From Actibacterium lipolyticum (GTDB lineage Bacteria > Pseudomonadota > Alphaproteobacteria > Rhodobacterales > Rhodobacteraceae), in NCBI RefSeq assembly GCF_900184935.1, contig NZ_FXYE01000001.1, positions 310,001-374,000 on the forward strand: 64,000 nucleotides of DNA. Direction: 5' to 3'. The position numbers were made by a program, and so were the translations under genes. Positions within the stretch are counted from its first letter, which is position 1. The number at the start of each line of letters is the position of its first letter. Shown here piece by piece: positions 1-7,753 of this stretch. The notes under the pieces are model-generated. The model saw only the letters and a list, made by a program, of their open reading frames with translations, did not search any database and had not been told where the DNA came from.

Positions 1-2
1 AC

Positions 3-383
3 GTTGACATCGTCTTCGAACACCCCGGCGAGGCGACGTTCCCGGTTTCGACATTCGTCTGTAAAAAGGGCGGCATGGTCGTGATCTGCGCGGGCACCAC
101 CGGCTTTAACTGTACGTTCGACGTTCGTTACATGTGGATGCACCAGAAGCGCCTTCAGGGCAGCCACTTTGCGCACCTGAAACAGGCTGCTGCTGCGAAC
201 CGTCTGATGATTGAGCGCCGGATTGACCCTTATATGTCCGAAGTGTTCCCATGGGATGAAATCCCCGCCGCGCACACGAAGATGCTGCGCAACGAGCACA
301 AGCCGGGCAACATGTCTGTTCTGGTTCAGGCCCCGCGCACTGGCCTGCGGACATTGGAAGACGCGCTTGAAGCTGCGAAGTAA
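3..383 (+). CDS. ccr: Crotonyl-CoA carboxylase/reductase, C-terminal part (cut by window edge)
   Basis: Only the last 126 residues are in the window; the reading frame is open from base 3. The visible part is the end of an MDR-type (zinc-less alcohol dehydrogenase-like) reductase: a GGMVVICAGTTG nucleotide-fold strand-loop, then RYMWMHQKRLQGSHFA, which is characteristic of crotonyl-CoA carboxylase/reductases. The enzyme reductively carboxylates crotonyl-CoA to ethylmalonyl-CoA with NADPH and CO2 and is the hallmark of the cytoplasmic ethylmalonyl-CoA pathway for acetyl-CoA assimilation. The assignment rests on recognised family sequence; the N-terminal half cannot be checked here. Confidence 0.9.
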   Translation, partial: VDIVFEHPGEATFPVSTFVCKKGGMVVICAGTTGFNCTFDVRYMWMHQKRLQGSHFAHLKQAAAANRLMIERRIDPYMSEVFPWDEIPAAHTKMLRNEHKPGNMSVLVQAPRTGLRTLEDALEAAK

Positions 384-385
384 AC

Positions 386-401
386 AACCGCTTTAGCGGT
401 T
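386..401. terminator. Short hairpin just after ccr
   Basis: A 6-bp perfect stem (386-391 with 396-401, loop TTTA) begins 3 bases after the ccr stop. It is followed by ATTAAAAG rather than a T-tract, so it is at best a weak terminator or a 3'-end stabilising hairpin. Confidence 0.3.
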
Positions 402-453
402 ATTAAAAGCCCCGCCCTGCTCAGCTGGCTCGTTCCGGGATTTGGGACATGAG

Positions 454-480
454 CACCCGGAAACAATTTGTTTCCGGGTG
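454..480 (+). terminator. Probable ccr terminator hairpin
   Basis: A perfect 11-bp inverted repeat (454-464 with 470-480, loop AATTT) lies 70 bases past the ccr stop and is followed by TTCATAGTTTTCC. The stem is strong but the T-tract is interrupted. It is the most likely transcription end for ccr. Confidence 0.5.
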
Positions 481-729
481 TTCATAGTTTTCCTTAGGGC
501 AAATTGGCTTTTGGGGTAGGCATCCGAAGTGCTATCGCAAACATGGTGGCAAGCGGTCGATTATGACCGAGTGCGTCAATCATGAGTTTTGTATGATGGC
601 GTATGCACGACCTTCGTATTGTGGGAAGGATATGTTGCGCCCATGGAAGGTTGTTGTGCATGCCCTTGCATCGGTTCGGACGAAGGCTTCCATGGGGGAT
701 TCAAGACCTGACGCGAAGGATTTTTTGAG

Positions 730-2211
730 ATGACAGCGGGATTACATCTACCGATCAAGGCTCTTGCGGCGATTGGGGCAATCCTATCGGCGACCTCTCT
801 CAGTGCCGATACATACTGCGTCCGGGATGTCGTTGGCGGCGAAGCGAAACTGCCCGTCGAAATCGAACAGCCATATCGCATTGCCAGCGATCCGATCACC
901 ATCCCTGGTTTTGATGGCTTGGTTTTCAAAGCAGTCAATCGTCATCAGCTCTACGAATACGACGGGTCGCGCTACAACCTGATCGAAAGCGACTTTCCAC
1001 ATGTCTGGGGCTTTGCCTTTGAGCATGGGATACATGTGAACCTGAATGGAAATGCCTATGGTTTCGGTTCCAAACCGAAGGTGATTTTCTACCATCAAGA
1101 TGGGACTTCATCATGGGAACCCATTGAAGCGACACGGGACTACTGGGACGCCTTCTTTGATCAGGGAGCGGGTGAGGCTTATTTTCGCACATCGAGGCGA
1201 GCCGACGCATGGAACCGTATCGTAGCGGGACGGGTGCAACCGCAAGAGCCATTGCCAATTTTCCATGGCGACATAACGAGGTCAGTCCGCACTGTCCCCG
1301 AAATTTCAGGCGCGTTCGCACTGACAGGTGGGCCGAGCCTGACCGTTCGACAATCAAGTTCGATCTGGTTTCGCGCCGATGGTGGCACATGGCGCAGAAT
1401 ACCGATGACCCTGCCAGACGGCGCGCGACTGTTCGACACGTTGCTGGATGCGGTGATCGAGGTCAGCGGCGATCTTGTCAGGATCTTCCCTGAGAACAAC
1501 GCCTTCAAGCCCCTGTTTTTCAAGCTGGCCGATGGTAATATGACGTTCGCAGGTTTCGCGCCGGCCGGGGACTGGACCCGTCATCCGGCAACCGGGGTCT
1601 GGTTCGGTTGGAGCGGTCCAGATGCCCAGACGAAGCGGGGTGTGGAAAGGATGCGGCCAAAGGCCTTCATGCTTGGCCCGGGGGAGGTCAGGGCCACACT
1701 TGTCGAAAACCTCGAACCACCCGTCTTGGACAAGGACTTCTACCTGCCCAAAACCGTGATGTTGAGTGGAGAGATGCCAGCTTTTCTCAGCGATAGCCAC
1801 GGATTTCTTGCATTCGACGGCTCGGGCTTCTCAAGACCGGCGGGCTTGAGCTACGAAAATCTCGGTGACCTTCCCCGCGTTCGATCACTGGGCGGAAAAC
1901 ATCTCAGCCAGTCCGAAAAGGGCGTTTTCGAGATAAAGGAAGACCTTTCCGTCGTCCGGTTCGACAATTTCCCCATCGTCCAGCCTTGGACGCATCTGGT
2001 CAGCATTGACTATGTCGACGCATGGGAGGTTTTCGTCATCGCGGACAAGGCTTCAGGCAAACTGTTCGCATCAAGCAACATGCAAGAGTTTGAGGTCATC
2101 CCCTCAACGGAGCCACTTCGGTCTATAATCTCCATCTTGGATGAACCGCCCTCGGTTTTGATTGGTGGGCAGGCTGGCCTCGTGTCAATGACCGATCGCT
2201 GCCCGCCATGA
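730..2211 (+). CDS. Secreted protein of unknown function, 493 aa
   Basis: I do not recognise a family. Residues 1-26 form a signal peptide with a hydrophobic core (KALAAIGAILSATSLSA) and an Ala-x-Ala-like end, so the mature protein should be periplasmic or exported. The remainder is rich in short alternating strands and aromatic or Gly turns (for example GFDGLVFKAVNRHQLYEYDG), suggesting a beta-propeller-like fold; this is inference. Cys30 near the mature N-terminus and Cys491 three residues from the C-terminus could close the propeller with a disulfide. The start is ATG; a purine-rich stretch lies upstream. The stop codon lies 4 bases before a candidate transposon end, so the original 3' end may have been altered by insertion. 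Confidence 0.6.
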   Translation: MTAGLHLPIKALAAIGAILSATSLSADTYCVRDVVGGEAKLPVEIEQPYRIASDPITIPGFDGLVFKAVNRHQLYEYDGSRYNLIESDFPHVWGFAFEHGIHVNLNGNAYGFGSKPKVIFYHQDGTSSWEPIEATRDYWDAFFDQGAGEAYFRTSRRADAWNRIVAGRVQPQEPLPIFHGDITRSVRTVPEISGAFALTGGPSLTVRQSSSIWFRADGGTWRRIPMTLPDGARLFDTLLDAVIEVSGDLVRIFPENNAFKPLFFKLADGNMTFAGFAPAGDWTRHPATGVWFGWSGPDAQTKRGVERMRPKAFMLGPGEVRATLVENLEPPVLDKDFYLPKTVMLSGEMPAFLSDSHGFLAFDGSGFSRPAGLSYENLGDLPRVRSLGGKHLSQSEKGVFEIKEDLSVVRFDNFPIVQPWTHLVSIDYVDAWEVFVIADKASGKLFASSNMQEFEVIPSTEPLRSIISILDEPPSVLIGGQAGLVSMTDRCPP

Positions 2212-2215
2212 TGTG

Positions 2216-2228
2216 GGGACTTTGTCCG
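2216..2228. repeat. Candidate left terminal inverted repeat of the transposase-like element
   Basis: GGGACTTTGTCCG here resembles, in inverse orientation and with one inserted T, the palindrome GGGACAAAAGTCCC at 4855-4868. The two flank the 788-aa transposase-like gene. The match is short (about 12 bases), the right copy is itself palindromic, and I found no flanking target duplication, so the call is tentative. Confidence 0.3.
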
Positions 2229-2370
2229 GGTTTGCTGGGGAGCGTTTGCCCCCTGACCGAACTTTTTGCTTAAGAGAGATGGGATTGATGTTCTTCAGTG
2301 AAGAAACCGCCTGATAGGGATATAAGAGTGGCGATAAATCTGGCGAGAGCGATATCCACTTGCGAGTGGT

Positions 2371-4737
2371 TCACCGGTTCTCGAACTTCCTCCATAACGG
2401 CGTTCCGTGGTAAAGCCATGGCCGGTAGAGAACCCGCCTCGGGTCAGGTGCCTTGCGCGGACGTCCGTTCGGTTTCTCCGGATCTGCCCCGAGCCGCATT
2501 GCTGGCGTGAGCATAACCGGCGCCGTCGTTGCCATTTTCGGGACCTCGAGTGACTCCTTGGTACCCGGGATGCGGATGGAGGACATCCCTGCTGGGACCG
2601 GAGACTCGCTTCCGGCGGCCGCTCCCGGCCCCTTGTATTGTCGTGCCTCGAACCAGTTGTAATAGACCCGAAAAATGTTGAGGAACGCCATTAGCACGGC
2701 AGGATTGAAGACCGCTCCATTGATGTATGCCGGACCAGTTCGTGCTCCCTTACCGCCGGCCCGTTTCGACGGGCTTGTGCGATGGCGCAGGGAACTCATG
2801 AAGGTCGATACGGGCTGAATGGTCGCTTTCAGGGCTCGTCGCGTCAGCGCTGCGCGAAGTTCAGGGTCATGGACCTTCTGGTCGAAAGCCAGCTTCTTCA
2901 AAGGGTCTCGATACTTCTTCCGAAGGACAGGAAACCCCACGACTTTCTGTGTCTCCCCAAAATACTGAGCCGGCGTCTTTATCCAGACCTGGGGGAACTG
3001 GCGAGACTGGAAGTTCGGGATCGCATGCGAGTATTTCGTGCCATTTCGTCCCTCGATGCATGCTGTTGACATCCGTTTGGTGCAATAGTGCTCTAAGAGT
3101 TCGCGATCCGAAATATCGTCTCCGAGCTTTGCCCGCGCCCTTTCCTTGAAGGCCTCCAAACCCTCAGTGAAACGGGCCATACGCTCCTTGCTTTTGGGTG
3201 CGGAGACTTCTTTGTCGAAGGAGATCACGAACCACTCGAACATGTCTTCGTTGATCATGTCGCGGAATACGTGTGGCACGACGCGAACCATCGTCGCTTC
3301 CTGCTCACCGACCAGGGTAATCTTGCCCTTGGGCAGCATATCCCGGAGGCAGGCAAGATGCGCCGCCTTGGTGTATGTCGGCTTCACAACGCTCCCATTG
3401 AAGCTGCCCCGAAAGTCGCGATCCGTGTCGTGGAAGCCGAAATACCCCTGCCGGATCTGGTCCAGCTGATATCTCTTGTCGTCGGCTTCAGCGATCTTTT
3501 CCTGGGCCTCAGGAGGAAGGGCGAAGCCGGCATTCACGGTCTTTTCGTATGCATTCTGCACACGCTCGGAGAACACCCTCCAGCGGCCTTCCGCGCTGGC
3601 GAATAGCATGGCCTCATCGAGCCGTCCGCTGGGGCGCTGGAATTGCATCTTGGGTGCGGTGAAGGTGACTCCCGATTTCTGGGAGTAATGTTGCCGGAGG
3701 TTCGTGGGCTGGCCTGTGTCGTCGAGATAGTGCTCTTGGATGAACTCCACGGGATCGACATTCGGGTCGAAGTTTGCGTCGATCCGGAAGACATATCCGC
3801 TCCGAATGTCGGCGGAGACCGAAAACTGAAGGGGCGTCAGCCGTCGATCGAAGCGGCTTTCCCAGTTGACCGAGATCGTGACGTCGTCGAGGGCGATCCG
3901 CATGTGGCTGAAGCGATCGGACGCCTCTACTCGCTGCTTCCATTCCTTTAGCTTTGCGCGCTCGAAGGCGAGCAAGGTCTTCTCCAACCAGAAGACTCGG
4001 CTGTAGAGGCGGCTCACGCCGATCTGCTTTCCGGTGTCGGGGTCAGCCAGAACACGGCGCATGGTCGTGATGCTGTCTCCGTTGACGATGCATCTTAGGA
4101 TGCGGACGTTGTCGCGCAACTCCTTCTGGGCTTGGTGATCCAGCGATACCGAGAGCCTCGCACCAGGCTTGCCTTTGCAGGGGCGGTGGATGATCCGGAA
4201 CCCTGATGGTTTTGCCTTTCGGCGATTGCCACCTGGTGCCAGCTTCCCGTGCGTGCCGTTGAAGATGAACTCGTCGGGGTTCTCAAGATACCGCGCACCG
4301 CACGCGCCGCAAACAGGACCTTCAAGGCAGCCGCCAGCTAAGAGCAGCCGGTAATACTCTTCCAGGAAATGCTCGTTCGACAGGACCGCGAAGCTGATGT
4401 TGCAGATGCTGTTGCCGCGCTGATGACCGCACTCCATGGAGCGACCATCATCCCATCCAACCGGATCGCCGGCGTATTCGAAGACCTCCGAGATACGGGG
4501 ATGATGATCATCGCTCGACATGGTGTAGGAGCCGAGCCCGGTCGTCAGGGCCGGGATGCTCGCCGCGGCCGCCTGTTTGCGTTGCGCAGCGTTTTTTCCC
4601 TTGAACACCGGGATAGTGAAGTCCGGCGCAACGCCGAAGTTGCCGCAGTCCGGGTCACCGCAGGTATTGAGGTTGAAATCTGCCAGAACGGCAGGGTAAA
4701 CTTGAGAAAGGTTCATATGCTGGAGCGTCTTGACCAT
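2371..4737 (-). CDS. Large zinc-finger DDE-like transposase, 788 aa (putative IS1-type relative)
   Basis: The N-terminus has a zinc-binding pair, CGDPDCGNFG (Cys26/Cys31), and a second cluster GPVCGACG (Cys143/Cys146) with Cys187 further on. A helix-turn-helix-like segment follows (about 210-255). Residues 278-325 look like the first strands of an RNase-H fold (IALDDVTISVNW, then FSVSADIRSGYVFRIDANF). A second acidic patch (LVGEQEATM, about 475-482) and a C-terminal block with FLNIFRVYYNWFEARQY (about 684-700) resemble the tail of IS1-like transposases. The start chosen is ATG at 4737 with GGAG 6 bases upstream; the frame is open further to a TTG at 4827. It is a solitary gene on the opposite strand to its neighbours and far longer than a usual IS1 transposase (about 230 aa). 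The catalytic triad is my inference. An alternative is a domesticated DNA-binding protein. Confidence 0.55.
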   Translation of the reverse strand: MVKTLQHMNLSQVYPAVLADFNLNTCGDPDCGNFGVAPDFTIPVFKGKNAAQRKQAAAASIPALTTGLGSYTMSSDDHHPRISEVFEYAGDPVGWDDGRSMECGHQRGNSICNISFAVLSNEHFLEEYYRLLLAGGCLEGPVCGACGARYLENPDEFIFNGTHGKLAPGGNRRKAKPSGFRIIHRPCKGKPGARLSVSLDHQAQKELRDNVRILRCIVNGDSITTMRRVLADPDTGKQIGVSRLYSRVFWLEKTLLAFERAKLKEWKQRVEASDRFSHMRIALDDVTISVNWESRFDRRLTPLQFSVSADIRSGYVFRIDANFDPNVDPVEFIQEHYLDDTGQPTNLRQHYSQKSGVTFTAPKMQFQRPSGRLDEAMLFASAEGRWRVFSERVQNAYEKTVNAGFALPPEAQEKIAEADDKRYQLDQIRQGYFGFHDTDRDFRGSFNGSVVKPTYTKAAHLACLRDMLPKGKITLVGEQEATMVRVVPHVFRDMINEDMFEWFVISFDKEVSAPKSKERMARFTEGLEAFKERARAKLGDDISDRELLEHYCTKRMSTACIEGRNGTKYSHAIPNFQSRQFPQVWIKTPAQYFGETQKVVGFPVLRKKYRDPLKKLAFDQKVHDPELRAALTRRALKATIQPVSTFMSSLRHRTSPSKRAGGKGARTGPAYINGAVFNPAVLMAFLNIFRVYYNWFEARQYKGPGAAAGSESPVPAGMSSIRIPGTKESLEVPKMATTAPVMLTPAMRLGADPEKPNGRPRKAPDPRRVLYRPWLYHGTPLWRKFENR

Positions 4738-4854
4738 TCGATCTCCGATCTTTCGGTATTGATGTGTCAAGAATGCCTCCGGGACCGAATGGGATGTTCG
4801 CCGTTTTGCCCGACAACGAAATCCCAAAACGATTTTTCTGCTTACTGTTGCGTC

Positions 4855-4868
4855 GGGACAAAAGTCCC
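4855..4868. repeat. Candidate right terminal repeat, palindrome GGGACAAAAGTCCC
   Basis: A perfect 5-bp stem palindrome around AAAA lies about 118 bases upstream of the transposase-like start codon. Its inverse matches the sequence at 2216-2228 except for one base of spacing, so the pair could be the ends of a roughly 2.65-kb element. Confidence 0.3.
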
Positions 4869-4970
4869 GCAGCTCGTGTAAACGGCCCTGGAAAATATGC
4901 TCGCAAAATCAAACGGCTACCGAGGATTTTCTCGATAGCCGCTGCAGTTGTGTCCCAAAAGCCGGAACTA

Positions 4971-4989
4971 GCCACTGCTCAGCAGTGGC
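4971..4989 (+). terminator. Hairpin followed by a T-rich tail
   Basis: An 8-bp perfect stem (4971-4978 GCCACTGC with 4982-4989, loop TCA) is followed by GGGGCTTTGCTTTTC. In the plus direction it resembles a terminator, although no plus-strand gene ends nearby. It may be left from the pre-insertion arrangement. Confidence 0.35.
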
Positions 4990-5134
4990 GGGGCTTTGCT
5001 TTTCTGGGTTCGAAACGGCGCTGATGTTAGATCGGTCCGCTTGCCCGTCGGCGACCCAGAAAACCGGCGCTTGGCAAGGTTATGTCAACACGTCACTGTC
5101 AGCCTCATTAGATATCGCCTTTGGAGTGCAGCAT

Positions 5135-5674
5135 TTGAGAAAACTAATTTTTGTCCTGTTCAGCTTGATGGCAGGGCCGGCCTTCGCGGATGGGTTTTGG
5201 GAATACGGCTCGTGGCGCGTATTCGTGCAAGAGGTAGACACCGGAGAGGATCTGCGCAGATCTTGCAGCGCGATGACCGGCGGTGACGGCGAACCAAGCG
5301 TTGTCGTTTCGATGAGCAATGGCGATGCCGGGCCACCCGACTTCTTCCCTTCGGTTCTGGTCCGCGAGCACGCTCCAAGGGGCCACCGAACCATGCTGCA
5401 AGACGGCCAAGCCGCCTACATCCGGTTTGATAACGAGGATGTCATGGATGGCGTGGTTAAGGGTGATTTCGATGAAGAAGGCTTTGCCTATGCAGAAATA
5501 GCCTTCGATCATCCGCTTAGCCAATGGGTCCTGCGTGCGATGCGGGTAAACGGCCAATTTGATGTGGTCGTCGATGACAAGGTTTTCATGTACGCCTATT
5601 TGGATGGCTTTACGGCCTCGTATCTGAAAATGGCCGAGGAATGCGGGTTCAATGGCGCAGGTGTCGTTGATTAG
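5135..5674 (+). CDS. Secreted protein of unknown function, 179 aa
   Basis: A TTG start at 5135 is chosen because GGAG sits 8 bases upstream and translation then begins directly with a signal peptide (LRKLIFVLFSLMAGPAFA, cleavage after about residue 18). Longer in-frame starts upstream would bury this signal. The mature part is acidic, about 160 aa, with two Cys residues (RRSCSAM near the start and EECGFNG near the end) that could form a disulfide. No family is recognised. It and the 493-aa secreted protein at 730-2211 lie on the same strand on either side of the transposase-like gene. Confidence 0.65.
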   Translation: MRKLIFVLFSLMAGPAFADGFWEYGSWRVFVQEVDTGEDLRRSCSAMTGGDGEPSVVVSMSNGDAGPPDFFPSVLVREHAPRGHRTMLQDGQAAYIRFDNEDVMDGVVKGDFDEEGFAYAEIAFDHPLSQWVLRAMRVNGQFDVVVDDKVFMYAYLDGFTASYLKMAEECGFNGAGVVD

Positions 5675-5889
5675 CGCGGGACACTTTGGCATGCACAAGA
5701 GGGGGGACTCCTAAGGCCCGGCCACTGTGTTGATCAATCGAACTGGCCAGCTTCAACCCGCAGCGCAAAGTAATCTGATGTTCACCAGCAGACCCTAATT
5801 TTCGAGAAAACACAAAAGGGTATGCAAATGTGGATTTCTCGGTATGGTTGAATCTGCATACAAAACAATCACGCATGAGATGTTTTTCT

Positions 5890-6084
5890 ATGGCAGATGA
5901 GTGGATAATCGAGGTGCTATCTGACTTGCGCAATTTTGCGCAAAACAACGGCCTTCCGCATTTGGCGAGTGAGCTGGAAAACACAGTCGCCGTCGCCAGC
6001 CAAGAGCTTTGTACTGGTGTTGGTGCCGGCGCTGCGGCTGGCGGCGGGGCTGGGCAACACACAAAGCACCACAAGAAGATGTAA
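5890..6084 (+). CDS. Small protein, 64 aa, Gly/Ala/His-rich tail
   Basis: The ATG at 5890 gives MADEWIIEVLSDLRNFAQNN, an amphipathic helical N-terminal half (about residues 1-40). A low-complexity tail of Gly/Ala (GVGAGAAAGGGAG) follows, then basic QHTKHHKKM. The start is supported by the protein-like sequence from this point; the longer frame from 5830 lacks such character and only a weak GAG precedes 5890. It lies 51 bases before the RecD-like helicase on the same strand and may be co-transcribed. I believe similar small proteins occur in related bacteria but cannot verify this. The His/Lys tail could bind metal or nucleic acid; that is speculation. Confidence 0.55.
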   Translation: MADEWIIEVLSDLRNFAQNNGLPHLASELENTVAVASQELCTGVGAGAAAGGGAGQHTKHHKKM

Positions 6085-6135
6085 GCGCGTCGATCTCACT
6101 GGTACCTCGTGGTCAGTGGCGATAGGTTCCGTGTC

Positions 6136-7674
6136 ATGTCTTTGCCCACGTTAACCTTCTCTGATGATCAGGCCGAAGCCTTTGATCGCGTGGCCGAAAC
6201 GCTGCGCGGTGTTGGCGTTGATCTTGAACAATCAATCATCACGCCCCGCGCCGAAGGCAAAACAACGCGCGTGCTTTCGGTCATTGGCAAGGCCGGTTCC
6301 GGTAAGACAATGCTTCTTGCCAAGCTTTACGAGGCGTTGGAGGAAGCCGGCGTCGAAATCGTTTCGGGCGACTATGAAAACCGCCGACGTAAAGACCGCC
6401 GCACGCTTGCGATTTTGGCACCGACGAACAAAGCGGCCAGCGTACTGCGTACCCGTGGTGTGCCGGCCACCACGATCCACCGCATTCTTTATACGCCCGT
6501 CTACGATCCGGAATACGAAAAGATCGCCGATTGGCTTGCCGGAAATGGTGACCGCCCCGAGGTTGAGGGCCTGACAGACGCCGCGCTGGACCGCGCCTTT
6601 GCGTTCTATCAGTCGAACAAATCAATTCCGGGCGCTTTGGCTGCGGCTGGTCTGCGCGGATCAGATTTCATTTTGGGGTGGAAACGGCGCGACGACCCGC
6701 TGGATATCGGGTTCGTGGACGAAGCATCGATGTTGGACGCCAAGCAATTCGCCGATTTGCAGGAAATCTTTCCCACGCTGGTCATTTTCGGCGATCCTGC
6801 GCAGCTGGCGCCCGTCAACCAATCCGGGCAGATGGTGTTCGACACGCAGCCCGAAGATCACAAGCTGATCTTGCACCGCATCCACCGTCAGGCCGAAGAT
6901 AACCCCATTCTGGATTTGGCCCACGCCCTTGCCGACCCCGAACTTGGGTTCGAGGATTTCGAACGGATGATCGAACAAGCCGCCGCGCGTGATGATCGCG
7001 TGGTCATGGCCAGCCGGGTAGAGGCTGATCTGATGGCGCGTTCGCCCGTGTTGGTGTGGCGCAACGCGACGCGCATCCGCTTGATACAGGCGTTTCGCGC
7101 GGCCTATGGCGCGCCCGCAGACGAATTGCTACCCGGAGAGCCGCTGATCTGCGACGGTATCGAATTGCCGCTAAAGCACCGTAAAAAGCGGTTGGACCTA
7201 GAGGCGCGTGGCCTGATCAAAGGCGCGCAGGTGATTTACCTCGGCCCTGGCCGCCGGGCTGGGTTTTCGCGGTTGCATGTCATCGGTGCCGAAGACCCGC
7301 AAGTGTCCGCCGCGTCCATCGTTAAAATCGAATTGCCGGATGAGGAGGAGCCGTTCATCCCCTTCGCCGCGAATATGGGGGCGGCCTTCCTTCATGGTGC
7401 CGCAGTCACGATTCACAAAGCGCAGGGATCGCAGTGGGAAAACGTTCAGGTATTCGCGCCTGATTTGTTTGCCGCCGCGCGGATGGGGCGGGTCGAAGCC
7501 GGACAGCCCCTGTGGAAACGGCTGGCCTATGTCGCCATTACACGGGCCGAAAAGAGGTTGATGTGGGTCGTTCGCAACCGGCTTGCACGCCCAACAGCAC
7601 CACTTTCGGTGGAAGACCTGCGCAGCGCCCCAGCGCCGTTAGAGTTGACGGCTGAAACCACGGATGAAGCATAG
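6136..7674 (+). CDS. RecD-like superfamily 1 DNA helicase / AAA ATPase, 512 aa
   Basis: The sequence shows superfamily 1 helicase motifs in order: Walker A GKAGSGKT (about 51-58), motif Ia LAPTNKAASVLR, Walker B DEASML, motif III FGDPAQLAPV, and C-terminal UvrD/RecD motifs TIHKAQGSQWENV and YVAITRAEKRLMWV. This is the architecture of stand-alone RecD2/Dda-type 5'-3' helicases rather than the RecBCD subunit, since no recB or recC is nearby and the N-terminal extension is short. It probably acts in DNA repair or recombination in the cytoplasm. ATG at 6136 (MSLPTL) is preferred over an in-frame codon at 6109, which adds nine residues without family character. A 64-aa gene precedes it on the same strand. 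Confidence 0.85.
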   Translation: MSLPTLTFSDDQAEAFDRVAETLRGVGVDLEQSIITPRAEGKTTRVLSVIGKAGSGKTMLLAKLYEALEEAGVEIVSGDYENRRRKDRRTLAILAPTNKAASVLRTRGVPATTIHRILYTPVYDPEYEKIADWLAGNGDRPEVEGLTDAALDRAFAFYQSNKSIPGALAAAGLRGSDFILGWKRRDDPLDIGFVDEASMLDAKQFADLQEIFPTLVIFGDPAQLAPVNQSGQMVFDTQPEDHKLILHRIHRQAEDNPILDLAHALADPELGFEDFERMIEQAAARDDRVVMASRVEADLMARSPVLVWRNATRIRLIQAFRAAYGAPADELLPGEPLICDGIELPLKHRKKRLDLEARGLIKGAQVIYLGPGRRAGFSRLHVIGAEDPQVSAASIVKIELPDEEEPFIPFAANMGAAFLHGAAVTIHKAQGSQWENVQVFAPDLFAAARMGRVEAGQPLWKRLAYVAITRAEKRLMWVVRNRLARPTAPLSVEDLRSAPAPLELTAETTDEA

Positions 7675-7702
7675 AGCCTGATAAATAAGGGGCTGCGCCG
7701 TG

Positions 7703-7720
7703 GTGAGACTTTAGTCTCAC
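7703..7720. terminator. Hairpin between convergent genes
   Basis: GTGAGAC-TTTA-GTCTCAC forms a 7-bp stem in the 79-bp gap between the convergent helicase and TIGR02186 genes. It has no T-tract on either strand, so it would be a weak bidirectional terminator. Confidence 0.4.
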
Positions 7721-7753
7721 GCGTTGTGGGTCACCTGTAACACTGCTGCAAAG

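Larger units (their letters stand above)
384..729. other. 346-bp non-coding gap between ccr and a secreted-protein gene
   Basis: The gap holds the two hairpins after ccr. Further on, a 10-bp perfect inverted repeat (640-649 CCCATGGAAG with 687-696) encloses a 37-base loop and ends 33 bases before the next start codon. No promoter, tRNA or credible small gene was recognised in it. Confidence 0.5.
4738..5134. other. Gap of about 400 bp between the transposase-like gene and a secreted-protein gene
   Basis: It contains the candidate right repeat (4855-4868), an imperfect inverted repeat GGCTA...TAGCC (4915-4940) and a strong hairpin at 4971-4989. The open frame running from 4985 into the next gene has no Shine-Dalgarno sequence at its first ATG and looks non-coding until 5135. 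Confidence 0.5.

Noticed and set aside
576-938. 120-aa minus-strand open frame upstream of the 493-aa secreted protein
   Set aside because: It has no family and overlaps the real gene's 5' end; composition looks random.
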